From Citrobacter europaeus (GTDB lineage: Bacteria; Pseudomonadota; Gammaproteobacteria; Enterobacterales; Enterobacteriaceae): a DNA stretch of 64,000 nucleotides. The first letter of the stretch is position 1; every line of letters begins with the position of its first letter. This document shows positions 1 to 11,025 of this stretch, in pieces. The DNA lies in the NCBI GenBank assembly GCA_020099315.1, contig CP083650.1, forward strand, positions 1 to 64,000. The letters are read 5' to 3'. The notes below the pieces were generated by a model. It was not told the DNA's origin. It worked only from the letters and a program-made list of their open reading frames with translations, and ran no database searches. Position numbers and translations under genes: made by a program.

Positions 1-65
1 GTGTTCGAGTCTCTCAAATTTTTGCAGCACGATGATGAATCGAAAGAAACATCTTCGGGTTGTGA
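1..65 (+). other. 3' end of the 16S-23S intergenic spacer
   Basis: The bases before the 23S 5' end have the usual enterobacterial pre-23S leader. They end in a short TCTTCGGGT stretch just before the mature 23S start. No tRNA gene is visible here; any spacer tRNA would lie outside the window. Confidence 0.75.
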
Positions 66-2973
<2,908 letters not shown>

Positions 2974-3029
2974 ACAACGCCGAAGATGTTTTGGCGGATT
3001 TGAGAAGATTTTCAGCTTAGATTACAGAT

Positions 3030-3137
3030 TAGTAAGTCCGAAGGATTTTGCGCTGAGGCAAGGCGGCAAGTGAAGCGACGGAAGGAGCATACATCGGTAT
3101 GTGACTGACGTTCGTAAGTGCAGCCAACGCAGTATCA
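3030..3137. repeat. ERIC-like element in the 23S-5S spacer
   Basis: The 23S-5S spacer is 197 nt, about twice the E. coli length. The extra part carries ERIC/IRU hallmarks in order: GGCGGCAAG, then GGAGCATAC and GTATGTGACTG forming a central palindrome, then GCAGCCAACGCA. These are the same blocks seen in the better preserved copies at 25.1, 37.2, 39.2 and 39.9 kb, although this copy has diverged more. It would be transcribed inside the pre-rRNA and could form a long hairpin between the two mature rRNAs. Boundaries are approximate. Confidence 0.7.
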
Positions 3138-3170
3138 GCCCAAAAGACACAGGACAGAGCACAAAGAATT

Positions 3171-3290
3171 TGCCTGGCGGCTGTAGCGCGGTGGTCCCAC
3201 CTGACCCCATGCCGAACTCAGAAGTGAAACGCCGTAGCGCCGATGGTAGTGTGGGGTCTCCCCATGCGAGAGTAGGGAACTGCCAGGCAT
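3171..3290 (+). rRNA. rrf: 5S ribosomal RNA
   Basis: A 120-nt 5S rRNA starting TGCCTGGCGGC and ending TGCCAGGCAT; the two ends pair to form helix I. The internal CCCACCTGACCCCATGCC and GAAGTGAAACGCCG segments are the conserved enterobacterial 5S sequence. It is the last gene of the rrn operon and is followed 14 nt later by a terminator hairpin. Confidence 0.98.
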
Positions 3291-3303
3291 CAAACAAGTG
3301 AAG

Positions 3304-3331
3304 AAGCCCATCCTGACGGATGGGCTTTTTT
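3304..3331 (+). terminator. rrn operon terminator
   Basis: AAGCCCATCC-tgac-GGATGGGCTT followed by a run of T forms a strong intrinsic terminator just after 5S, in the position of rrn T1. Confidence 0.9.
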
Positions 3332-3346
3332 GCGTCTGTACGGAGT

Positions 3347-3392
3347 GAAAACTGCCGGATGCGGCGCAACCGCCTTATCCGGCCTGTAAAAG
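3347..3392. repeat. REP/BIME element
   Basis: GCCGGATGCGGCGCAA...CGCCTTATCCGGCCT is a typical repetitive extragenic palindrome unit. It lies between the convergent ends of the rrn operon and yjaB. Confidence 0.8.
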
Positions 3393-3401
3393 CTTGTCCT
3401 G

Positions 3402-3839
3402 CTACCCACGCTCGAGGTTGAGTAACGGGTACGGCCGTCCGAGATCGTCCACTTCTGTACGTCCCGTCACGTTAAATCCCATCTTCTTATAGAATCCAAC
3501 TGCCTGCTCATTCTGTTCGTTAACGTTGGTTGTTAGCGTTGAACTCATTGATAAAGCATGTTCAATCAGCAACTTACCCACACCACTCCCACGCACATCC
3601 GGATCGACAAACAACGCATCTATATGCTTATCGGTAAGGAGCATGAAGGCGACGGGCTCATCCTGTTCTGTCACTGCAACCCATAGAGGGGCTTCAGGTA
3701 AAAATGAACGCACCAGCTCCTCCAGCTCAATCCGATAATCCGCAGAGAGGAAATGGTGTGTGGCATCTACTGAACGACACCAAATAGAAACTAACTTATC
3801 TCCTTCGTCCTGACGCGAACGACGAATGGTAATGGTCAT
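3402..3839 (-). CDS. yjaB: GNAT-family N-acetyltransferase YjaB
   Basis: A 145-residue acetyltransferase of the GNAT fold, probably cytoplasmic; its physiological acceptor is not established from sequence. The acetyl-CoA pyrophosphate loop is visible as DVRGSGVGKLLIEHAL at about residues 80-95, preceded by the strand IDALFVDPDV. The C-terminal NVNEQNEQAVGFYKKMGF segment is the usual GNAT motif B. It matches E. coli YjaB nearly end to end as I recall that protein. The start ATG has an AAGGAG ribosome site. It is transcribed divergently from metA, with a REP element beyond its 3' end, as in E. coli. Confidence 0.92.
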   Translation of the reverse strand: MTITIRRSRQDEGDKLVSIWCRSVDATHHFLSADYRIELEELVRSFLPEAPLWVAVTEQDEPVAFMLLTDKHIDALFVDPDVRGSGVGKLLIEHALSMSSTLTTNVNEQNEQAVGFYKKMGFNVTGRTEVDDLGRPYPLLNLERG

Positions 3840-3950
3840 AGCATTCTCCTTTTTTTCTTTACTCCACTATTCTACAGCAAGGAGCCGTGAAACTTTCTCA
3901 ACTTGAGGATGCAGGCTCGACATTCGCATAATTCCTGGGTATCTTCAGCT

Positions 3951-3974
3951 ATCTGGATGTCTAAACGTTTAAGC
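3951..3974 (+). promoter_or_regulatory. Probable MetJ operator (met boxes) upstream of metA
   Basis: ATCTGGATGTCTAAACG, followed by a related half-box, resembles tandem degenerate AGACGTCT met boxes. It lies about 25-50 bp upstream of the metA start. The sequence is almost identical to the E. coli metA operator region as I recall it, so MetJ-SAM repression is inferred. Confidence 0.55.
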
Positions 3975-3997
3975 GTATGTAGTGAGGTTATCAGGTT

Positions 3998-4927
3998 ATG
4001 CCAATTCGCGTGCAGGACGAGCTACCCGCCGTCAATTTCTTGCGTGAGGAGAACGTCTTCGTGATGACGACATCCCGCGCTTCCGGTCAGGAAATTCGTC
4101 CACTGAAGGTGCTCATCCTCAACCTGATGCCCAAGAAGATTGAAACGGAAAACCAGTTTCTGCGTTTACTCTCTAACTCACCGCTGCAGGTAGATGTTCA
4201 GCTATTGCGCATCGATGCCCGCGAGTCACGCAACACCCCAACGGAGCATCTGAATAACTTTTACTGTAATTTCGAGGATATCTGCGATCAGAACTTTGAC
4301 GGACTGATTGTGACCGGCGCGCCGTTGGGCCTGGTTGAATTTAATGATGTGGCTTACTGGCCGCAGATTAAACAAGTGCTTGAATGGGCGAAAGATCATG
4401 TTACATCGACGCTATTTGTCTGTTGGGCGGTGCAAGCCGCGTTGAATATCCTGTACGGAATTCCCAAGCAAACCCGCACGGATAAGCTCTCAGGCGTCTA
4501 TGAGCACCATATTCTTCACCCTCATGCGCTGCTGACGCGTGGATTTGATGATGCGTTCCTGGCCCCGCATTCGCGCTATGCCGATTTCCCTGCTGCGCTT
4601 ATCCGCGACTACACCGATCTCGAGATTTTTGCTGAAACCGAAGAGGGAGATGCTTACCTGTTTGCCAGCAAAGATAAACGTATTGCCTTCGTGACGGGTC
4701 ATCCTGAGTATGACGATCACACACTCGGCAGCGAATATTTTCGTGACGTCGAAGCGGGCTTAACGCCGGAAGTTCCCTATAACTATTTCCCGAAAGATGA
4801 CCCACAAAACAAACCGCGGGCAACCTGGCGTAGCCACGGCAATCTGTTGTTCACCAACTGGCTCAACTATTACGTCTACCAGATCACGCCATATGATCTG
4901 CGTCACATGAATCCAACGCTGGATTAA
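3998..4927 (+). CDS. metA: Homoserine O-succinyltransferase MetA
   Basis: Catalyses the first committed step of methionine synthesis, transfer of succinyl from succinyl-CoA to homoserine. The product is 309 residues, the enterobacterial length. The catalytic cysteine is Cys142 in LFVCWAVQAALN, and the glutamine-amidotransferase-like fold is seen around VTGHPEYD near residue 235, which carries the His and Glu of the catalytic set. The start ATG follows GTTATCAGGTT. A run of met boxes sits upstream and a terminator hairpin follows. metH, for the last step of the same pathway, is 6 kb downstream. Confidence 0.97.
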   Translation: MPIRVQDELPAVNFLREENVFVMTTSRASGQEIRPLKVLILNLMPKKIETENQFLRLLSNSPLQVDVQLLRIDARESRNTPTEHLNNFYCNFEDICDQNFDGLIVTGAPLGLVEFNDVAYWPQIKQVLEWAKDHVTSTLFVCWAVQAALNILYGIPKQTRTDKLSGVYEHHILHPHALLTRGFDDAFLAPHSRYADFPAALIRDYTDLEIFAETEEGDAYLFASKDKRIAFVTGHPEYDDHTLGSEYFRDVEAGLTPEVPYNYFPKDDPQNKPRATWRSHGNLLFTNWLNYYVYQITPYDLRHMNPTLD

Positions 4928-4972
4928 TCTTCTGTAGCAGACGATCCTTAAGCGTTTCAGCATGTTGAATCA

Positions 4973-4996
4973 GGCACCTTCGGGTGCCTTTTTTAT
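4973..4996 (+). terminator. metA terminator
   Basis: AGGCACC-ttcg-GGTGCCT with a UUCG-type tetraloop followed by TTTTTATTT; a classic intrinsic terminator 45 nt after the metA stop. Confidence 0.9.
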
Positions 4997-5074
4997 TTCC
5001 GAAACGCACCTCATCATGTAATTAAATTTAATTTATATTGTTATCAATAAGTTAATTGATAATTAAATTAAAAA

Positions 5075-5089
5075 TGGAAATTGTTTTTG
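5075..5089 (+). promoter_or_regulatory. IclR operator in the aceBAK promoter
   Basis: TGGAAATTGTTTTTG matches the IclR box (TGGAAAT followed by ATTTCCA-like half) and lies in the very A+T-rich region 5020-5110 upstream of aceB. A matching box is present in front of iclR itself at 10853-10867. The flanking sequence is close to the E. coli aceB operator. Confidence 0.7.
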
Positions 5090-5195
5090 ATTTTGAAATT
5101 TAAATGAGTAGTCTTAGTTGTGCTGAACGAAAACCGCACAACGATCCTTCGTTCGCATTGGGGATGTGTTTGGATCAATGACGAGGAACTACGCA

Positions 5196-6797
5196 ATGAA
5201 TCAACAGGCAACGACAACCGATGAACTGGTCTTTACCAGGCCGAGTGGCGAACAGGAGCAACAAATTCTGACCGCTGAAGCGGTAGAGTTTCTTACCGAG
5301 CTGGTGACAAGATTTACGCCAAAGCGGAATAAACTTCTGGCTGCGCGTATCCAGCAGCAGCAGGATATTGATGACGGTAAGTTGCCTGACTTTATTTCGG
5401 AAACGGCTTCCATTCGTGAGGGTGACTGGAAGATCCGCGGAATTCCTGATGATTTACTGGATCGCCGCGTAGAGATAACCGGACCGGTTGAGCGCAAGAT
5501 GGTCATCAACGCGCTGAACGCGAACGTCAAAGTCTTTATGGCTGATTTTGAAGATTCGCTGGCTCCTGAGTGGAGCAAAGTTATCGACGGGCAGATCAAC
5601 CTGCGCGATGCGGTCAATGGCACCATTAGCTATACCAATGAAGCGGGTAAAATTTATCAGCTCAAACCCAATCCGGCTCTGTTGGTGTGTCGTGTTCGTG
5701 GTCTGCACCTGCCGGAAAAACACGTCACCTGGCATGGCGAATCCATCCCAGGCAGCTTGTTCGACTTTGCCCTCTATTTCTTCCACAACTACAAAACGTT
5801 GCTGGCGAAAGGCAGCGGCCCTTATTTCTATCTGCCAAAAACACAGGCCTGGCAAGAAGCGGCATGGTGGAGCGAAGTGTTCAGCTATGCAGAGGACCGC
5901 TTTAACCTGCCGCGCGGCACCATTAAAGCGACCCTGTTGATTGAAACGCTGCCGGCTGTTTTCCAGATGGACGAAATTCTGCACGCCCTGCGTGACCACA
6001 TTGTGGGCCTGAACTGCGGTCGCTGGGACTACATTTTTAGCTATATCAAAACGCTGAAGAACCACCCGGATCGCGTGCTGCCGGACCGTCAGGTGGTGAC
6101 GATGGATAAGCCATTCCTCAGCGCCTATTCGCGTCTGCTGATTAAAACCTGTCATAAACGCGGCGCGTTCGCGATGGGCGGCATGGCGGCGTTCATTCCC
6201 AGCAAAGATGCGGAACGTAACAACCAGGTTCTGACTAAGGTAAAAGCGGACAAAGCGCTGGAAGCGAATAACGGTCATGACGGCACATGGATTGCCCATC
6301 CGGGACTGGCAGATACCGCTATGGCGGTGTTCAACGACGTACTCGGTAAAAACAAAAATCAGCTATTCGTGACCCGTGAAGAAGATGCGCCGATTACCGC
6401 AGAACAACTGCTGGCACCTTGTGAAGGTGAGCGTACTGAAGAAGGCATGCGCGCCAATATCCGTGTCGCGGTGCAATACATTGAAGCGTGGATCTCCGGT
6501 AACGGCTGCGTACCGATTTACGGTCTGATGGAAGATGCGGCCACCGCCGAAATCTCCCGTACCTCCATCTGGCAGTGGATCCACCACCAGAAGACGCTCA
6601 GCAACGGTAAGCCGGTTACCAAACCGCTGTTCCGTCAGATGCTGGCCGAAGAGATGCTAGTGATTCAGGACGAACTGGGCGAGCACCGCTACAGCAGCGG
6701 GCGTTTTGACGATGCCGCGCGCCTGATGGAACAAATCACCACATCAGATGACTTAATCGACTTCCTCACCCTGCCAGGTTACCGCCTGCTGGCGTAA
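5196..6797 (+). CDS. aceB: Malate synthase A
   Basis: Condenses glyoxylate with acetyl-CoA to malate, the second step of the glyoxylate bypass. The 533-residue product starts MNQQATTTDEL, chosen over an upstream ATG at 5166 because GAGGAACT is correctly spaced and the length then equals the E. coli enzyme. Conserved segments include FMADFEDSLAPEW (about 105-117, acidic metal/substrate region), CRVRGLHLPEKH, TIKATLLIETLPAVFQMDEI (about 250) and NGHDGTWIAHPGL. It is the first gene of aceBAK, with 31 bp to aceA, and is repressed by IclR through the operator upstream. Confidence 0.97.
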   Translation: MNQQATTTDELVFTRPSGEQEQQILTAEAVEFLTELVTRFTPKRNKLLAARIQQQQDIDDGKLPDFISETASIREGDWKIRGIPDDLLDRRVEITGPVERKMVINALNANVKVFMADFEDSLAPEWSKVIDGQINLRDAVNGTISYTNEAGKIYQLKPNPALLVCRVRGLHLPEKHVTWHGESIPGSLFDFALYFFHNYKTLLAKGSGPYFYLPKTQAWQEAAWWSEVFSYAEDRFNLPRGTIKATLLIETLPAVFQMDEILHALRDHIVGLNCGRWDYIFSYIKTLKNHPDRVLPDRQVVTMDKPFLSAYSRLLIKTCHKRGAFAMGGMAAFIPSKDAERNNQVLTKVKADKALEANNGHDGTWIAHPGLADTAMAVFNDVLGKNKNQLFVTREEDAPITAEQLLAPCEGERTEEGMRANIRVAVQYIEAWISGNGCVPIYGLMEDAATAEISRTSIWQWIHHQKTLSNGKPVTKPLFRQMLAEEMLVIQDELGEHRYSSGRFDDAARLMEQITTSDDLIDFLTLPGYRLLA

Positions 6798-6828
6798 TCC
6801 ACCACATAACAATATGGAGCATCTGCAC

Positions 6829-8133
6829 ATGAAAACCCGTACTCAACAAATCGAAGAATTACAGAAAGAATGGACTCAACCGCGCTGGGAAGGCATCACC
6901 CGTCCATATAGCGCGGAGGAAGTGGTGAAATTACGTGGCTCGGTCAACCCGGAATGTACGCTGGCGCAGCTTGGCGCGGCGAAAATGTGGCGTCTGCTGC
7001 ACGGTGAATCGAAGAAAGGTTATATCAACAGCCTCGGCGCGCTGACTGGCGGTCAGGCGCTGCAACAGGCTAAAGCCGGTATTGAAGCGGTCTACCTTTC
7101 AGGTTGGCAGGTGGCGGCAGATGCCAACCTGGCATCCAGCATGTATCCAGACCAATCGCTGTATCCGGCGAACTCGGTCCCGGCAGTGGTGGACAGGATC
7201 AACAACACATTCCGTCGCGCCGATCAGATCCAATGGTCAACCGGCATTGAGCCGAACGATCCGCGCTATGTCGATTACTTCCTGCCGATTGTTGCCGATG
7301 CGGAAGCTGGGTTTGGTGGCGTACTGAACGCGTTTGAACTGATGAAATCGATGATTGAGGCTGGTGCAGCGGCCGTTCACTTCGAAGATCAGCTCGCATC
7401 GGTGAAAAAATGTGGTCACATGGGCGGCAAAGTGCTGGTTCCGACTCAGGAAGCTATCCAGAAACTGGTGGCCGCCCGTCTGGCAGCCGACGTCATGGGT
7501 GTTCCGACGCTGGTGATTGCGCGTACTGATGCTGACGCAGCCGATCTAATTACGTCTGATTGCGACCCTTACGATAGCGAGTTCATCACCGGCGAACGTA
7601 CCAGCGAAGGGTTCTACCGTACGCATGCGGGCATTGAGCAGGCGATCAGTCGTGGCCTGGCCTACGCACCGTATGCGGATCTGGTGTGGTGTGAAACTTC
7701 CACGCCGGACCTCGAACTGGCGAAGCGCTTTGCCGATGCGATTCACGCGAAATTCCCAGGCAAACTGCTGGCCTACAACTGTTCGCCGTCGTTTAACTGG
7801 CAGAAAAACCTCGACGACAAAACCATTGCCAGCTTCCAGCAGCAGCTGTCGGATATGGGTTACAAATACCAGTTCATTACCCTGGCGGGCATCCACAGCA
7901 TGTGGTTCAACATGTTCGACCTCGCGCATTCCTATGCGCAGGGCGAAGGCATGCGCCACTATGTTGAGAAGGTTCAGCAGCCAGAATTTGCGGCGGCTAA
8001 AGACGGTTACACCTTCGTATCCCATCAGCAGGAAGTGGGTACAGGCTACTTCGATAAAGTCACCACCATCATTCAGGGCGGTACTTCCTCGGTGACCGCG
8101 CTGACCGGCTCGACCGAAGAATCGCAGTTTTGA
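6829..8133 (+). CDS. aceA: Isocitrate lyase
   Basis: Cleaves isocitrate to glyoxylate and succinate. The product is 434 residues when started at MKTRTQQIEEL; an in-frame ATG 15 nt upstream overlaps the GGAG ribosome site and is rejected. The catalytic signature KKCGHMGGK is at residues 193-201 with Cys195 as the general acid. The TIM-barrel metal site HFEDQLA lies just before it. The C-terminal segment NCSPSFNW closes the active site in this family. It is the second gene of the operon, followed by a BIME before aceK that probably tunes the lower aceK expression. Confidence 0.97.
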   Translation: MKTRTQQIEELQKEWTQPRWEGITRPYSAEEVVKLRGSVNPECTLAQLGAAKMWRLLHGESKKGYINSLGALTGGQALQQAKAGIEAVYLSGWQVAADANLASSMYPDQSLYPANSVPAVVDRINNTFRRADQIQWSTGIEPNDPRYVDYFLPIVADAEAGFGGVLNAFELMKSMIEAGAAAVHFEDQLASVKKCGHMGGKVLVPTQEAIQKLVAARLAADVMGVPTLVIARTDADAADLITSDCDPYDSEFITGERTSEGFYRTHAGIEQAISRGLAYAPYADLVWCETSTPDLELAKRFADAIHAKFPGKLLAYNCSPSFNWQKNLDDKTIASFQQQLSDMGYKYQFITLAGIHSMWFNMFDLAHSYAQGEGMRHYVEKVQQPEFAAAKDGYTFVSHQQEVGTGYFDKVTTIIQGGTSSVTALTGSTEESQF

Positions 8134-8139
8134 TTAATG

Positions 8140-8232
8140 CCCGGTGGCGCTGCGCTTACCGGGCCTACGAAGGGATGTAGGCCGGATAAGCGAACGCGCC
8201 ATCCGGCATGACGTTGTGCCGGATGGGAGAAA
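8140..8232. repeat. BIME (paired REP units) between aceA and aceK
   Basis: Two inverted REP units: GCCCGGTGGCGCTGCGCTTACCGGGC and GTAGGCCGGATAAG...CGCCATCCGGCA, plus a third partial TGCCGGATGGG. They can form stable hairpins in the aceBAK mRNA between aceA and aceK. In E. coli the same gap also carries REP sequences, linked to lower aceK expression. Confidence 0.9.
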
Positions 8233-8235
8233 TCG

Positions 8236-9984
8236 ATGACGCGTGGCCTGGAATTACTGATTGCTCAGACTATCTTGCAAGGTTTCGACGCCCAGTACGG
8301 GCGTTTTCTGGAAGTCACCTCCGGCGCGCAGCAGCGTTTTGAACATGCCGACTGGCATGCGGTTCAGCAGGCGATGAAAAGCCGTATTCACCTTTACGAT
8401 CATCACGTGGGTCTGGTGGTGGAGCAGCTGCGCTGCATTACTGACGGTAAAAGTACCGACGCGGATTTTTTACTTCGCGTGAAAGAGCATTACACCCGGC
8501 TACTGCCGGATTACCCACGCTTCGAGATTGCGGAGAGTTTCTTTAACTCCGTCTACTGCCGGTTATTTGACCACCGCTCGCTGACTCCCGAGCGGCTGTT
8601 TATTTTCAGTTCTCAGCCAGAGCGCCGTTTTCGTACGATCCCACGTCCGCTGGCGAAAGACTTCTTTCCTGATACCGGCTGGGAGTGGCTGCTAACGCGC
8701 GTTCTCAGCGATCTGCCTCTGCGTCTACCGTGGCAGAACAAACATCGTGATATCCACTACATCATCGAACACCTGACCGAAACTCTGGGTGCGGATATGT
8801 TGCAGCGCTGTCATTTACAGGTGGCGAACGAACTGTTTTATCGCAACAAGGCCGCCTGGCTGGTTGGTAAGTTGATCACCCCTTCCGGGACGCTGCCGTT
8901 TTTATTGCCAATCCACCGGACTGACGAAGGCGAACTGTTTGTCGATACCTGTCTGACCACGACAGCGGAGGCGAGCATTGTGTTTGGCTTCGCCCGCTCC
9001 TATTTTATGGTGTACGCTCCGTTGCCTGCGGCGCTGGTGGAGTGGCTGCGCGAGATCCTGCCCGGAAAAACCACCGCCGAACTGTACATGGCGATTGGCT
9101 GTCAGAAACACGCGAAGACCGAAAGTTACCGCGAGTATCTGCTCTATCTTGCCCATTGCGATGAGCATTTTATCGAAGCGCCGGGTATTCGCGGCATGGT
9201 GATGCTGGTGTTTACCCTGCCGGGCTTTGACCGGGTGTTTAAAATCATCAAAGACAAATTTGCCCCGCAAAAAGAGATGTCTGCCGCCCATGTCCGCGCC
9301 TGCTATCAACTGGTCAAAGAGCATGATCGTGTTGGGCGAATGGCTGACACTCAGGAGTTCGAGAACTTTGTGCTGGATAAACGGCAAATCGATCCGGCGC
9401 TGATGGCGCTGTTATTGCAGGAAGCCCCGGAAAAAATTACCGATCTCGGCGATCAGATTGTCATTCGCCATCTGTATATCGAACGACGGATGGTGCCGCT
9501 GAATATCTGGCTGGAGCAGGTCGAAGGCCAGCAACTGCGCGATGCCATTGAAGAGTACGGCAACGCGATTCGCCAACTGGCCGCCGCCAATATTTTCCCC
9601 GGCGATATGCTGTTTAAGAACTTCGGCGTGACCCGCCACGGGCGCGTGGTGTTCTACGACTACGATGAAATATGCTACATGACGGAGGTGAATTTCCGCC
9701 ATATCCCGCCGCCACGCTACCCGGAAGATGAGATGAGCGCTGAGCCGTGGTACAGCGTATCGCCGGGAGATGTCTTCCCGGAAGAGTTTCGTCACTGGCT
9801 TTGTGCCGACCCGCGTATCGGGCCGCTATTTGAAGAGATGCACGCTGACCTGTTCAGCGCCGACTACTGGCGGGGTCTGCAAACGCGGATTAAAAACGGG
9901 CATGTGGAAGATGTTTACGCCTACCGGCGCAAACAGCGTTTCAGCGTACGTTATGAAACCGACCGTAGGGCGGATAAGGCGTAG
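8236..9984 (+). CDS. aceK: Isocitrate dehydrogenase kinase/phosphatase
   Basis: Bifunctional enzyme that reversibly phosphorylates isocitrate dehydrogenase and so controls flux into the glyoxylate bypass. The product is 582 residues. The ATP-binding segment APGIRGMVMLVFTLPGFDRVFK lies at about 314-335 and the catalytic region FPGDMLFKNFGV with YDYDEICYM near 455-480. The protein is E. coli-like up to QRFSVRY, but the last nine residues differ: the reading frame runs into the REP sequence at 9963-10004 and gains a new tail. The start ATG follows GGGAGAAATCG. Confidence 0.96.
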   Translation: MTRGLELLIAQTILQGFDAQYGRFLEVTSGAQQRFEHADWHAVQQAMKSRIHLYDHHVGLVVEQLRCITDGKSTDADFLLRVKEHYTRLLPDYPRFEIAESFFNSVYCRLFDHRSLTPERLFIFSSQPERRFRTIPRPLAKDFFPDTGWEWLLTRVLSDLPLRLPWQNKHRDIHYIIEHLTETLGADMLQRCHLQVANELFYRNKAAWLVGKLITPSGTLPFLLPIHRTDEGELFVDTCLTTTAEASIVFGFARSYFMVYAPLPAALVEWLREILPGKTTAELYMAIGCQKHAKTESYREYLLYLAHCDEHFIEAPGIRGMVMLVFTLPGFDRVFKIIKDKFAPQKEMSAAHVRACYQLVKEHDRVGRMADTQEFENFVLDKRQIDPALMALLLQEAPEKITDLGDQIVIRHLYIERRMVPLNIWLEQVEGQQLRDAIEEYGNAIRQLAAANIFPGDMLFKNFGVTRHGRVVFYDYDEICYMTEVNFRHIPPPRYPEDEMSAEPWYSVSPGDVFPEEFRHWLCADPRIGPLFEEMHADLFSADYWRGLQTRIKNGHVEDVYAYRRKQRFSVRYETDRRADKA

Positions 9985-10003
9985 CCGCCACCCGGTAATC
10001 CCA
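9960..10003. repeat. REP unit overlapping the aceK stop
   Basis: GTAGGGCGGATAAGGCGTAGCCGCCACCCGG is a REP-like palindrome that contains the last aceK codons and its TAG stop. It sits between the convergent ends of aceK and iclR. Confidence 0.7.
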
Positions 10004-10005
10004 TC

Positions 10006-10830
10006 TTAGCGAATCCCGCCATACGCCAGCGTCACTTCTTTCGCCGCTTTGATCGCCATAGCGCCAAACTCGGTCACGCGATCGTCGGTAATGCGCGAAA
10101 TGGGTCCGGAAATGGAAATAGCGGCGAACGGCTCGCGGTGCTCGTCATAAATGCATGACGCCACGCAGCGCAGGCCCAGCGCATGTTCCTCATCATCAAA
10201 GGAATAGCCGCGCTTGCGCGTCTGGGCCAAATCCTCTTTCAGATGCACCGGCGACACCAGCGTGGCGTGGGTGTAAGCGTGCAGGCCTTTACGGTGTAGC
10301 AGGCCAGTCACCTGTTCTTCGCTCAGTTGGGATAAAAACGCCTTACCCGCGCCGGAAGCGTGCATCGGCAGTTTGCCGCCGATAGGCGCGGACATGCGCA
10401 TCAGCTGGGTGCACTGCACCTGGTCGATAATAATGGCCTGATGGTCGCTTTGATCCAGCACGGCGAGGTTTACCGTCTCACCGGAGTCTTCCATCAGCTT
10501 GCGCAGGATCGGGTGGACAATCGCCAGCAAATTACGGCTTTGTAAAAAGCTGCTGCCGACGATAAACGCATGTGCACCGACGGCCCAGTGTCCTAAGTCA
10601 CCGACCTGGCGGACAAAACCCTGCTGCTGCATGGTGGTCAATAAACGGTGAGTCGTGGAATTTGGCAGGCCGGCCTGCTGTGCCAGTTCGGTTAGCGCCA
10701 CGCTGCCGTTGGATTCCGCAATCCACTCCAGTAGCTTCAGGCCGCGGGTCAGAGACTGAACCTGCCCGGTTGCAGGCGCAGTAGCAGCGGCGGGTTTTCT
10801 ACCGCGTTTCGCGGGGATTGTGGCAACCAT
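10006..10830 (-). CDS. iclR: Transcriptional repressor IclR
   Basis: Repressor of aceBAK, whose DNA binding is altered by glyoxylate and pyruvate in E. coli. The product is 274 residues, the E. coli length. An N-terminal winged helix-turn-helix has its recognition region around LTELAQQAGLPNSTTHRLL (46-65). The C-terminal GAF-like effector domain includes GGKLPMHASGAGKAFL and EEHALGLRCVASCI. It is convergent with aceK and divergent from metH. An IclR-type box in its own promoter suggests autoregulation. Confidence 0.97.
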   Translation of the reverse strand: MVATIPAKRGRKPAAATAPATGQVQSLTRGLKLLEWIAESNGSVALTELAQQAGLPNSTTHRLLTTMQQQGFVRQVGDLGHWAVGAHAFIVGSSFLQSRNLLAIVHPILRKLMEDSGETVNLAVLDQSDHQAIIIDQVQCTQLMRMSAPIGGKLPMHASGAGKAFLSQLSEEQVTGLLHRKGLHAYTHATLVSPVHLKEDLAQTRKRGYSFDDEEHALGLRCVASCIYDEHREPFAAISISGPISRITDDRVTEFGAMAIKAAKEVTLAYGGIR

Positions 10831-10852
10831 GGCGGACTCCTTTTCTGTATCG

Positions 10853-10867
10853 TGGAAATCATTTTCG
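10853..10867 (-). promoter_or_regulatory. IclR box in the iclR promoter
   Basis: TGGAAATCATTTTCG, 23-37 bp upstream of the iclR start, is a near-palindromic IclR site and resembles the aceB operator at 5075. Autorepression is inferred. Confidence 0.6.
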
Positions 10868-11025
10868 TTTTATTCAATTATAATGCAAGAATTCCTGTAC
10901 TGATCGGATGAGTGAAGCTGAACATGTCTCATGTTGGCCGTTGTTCCCTTTTCCACCTCTCAGGTTTGTGCCAGTATGGCCTGTTGAGTTTTTTTCGGTC
11001 TGGTTGAGCGTTGTCGGGAGCGAGT

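Noticed and set aside
3101..3301. Open frame across the 5S rRNA
   Set aside because: It covers the mature 5S sequence; coding is implausible.
5454..6299. 281-codon frame antisense to aceB
   Set aside because: A shadow of aceB codon bias in a high-G+C gene; composition rich in Arg, Gln and His with no family resemblance.
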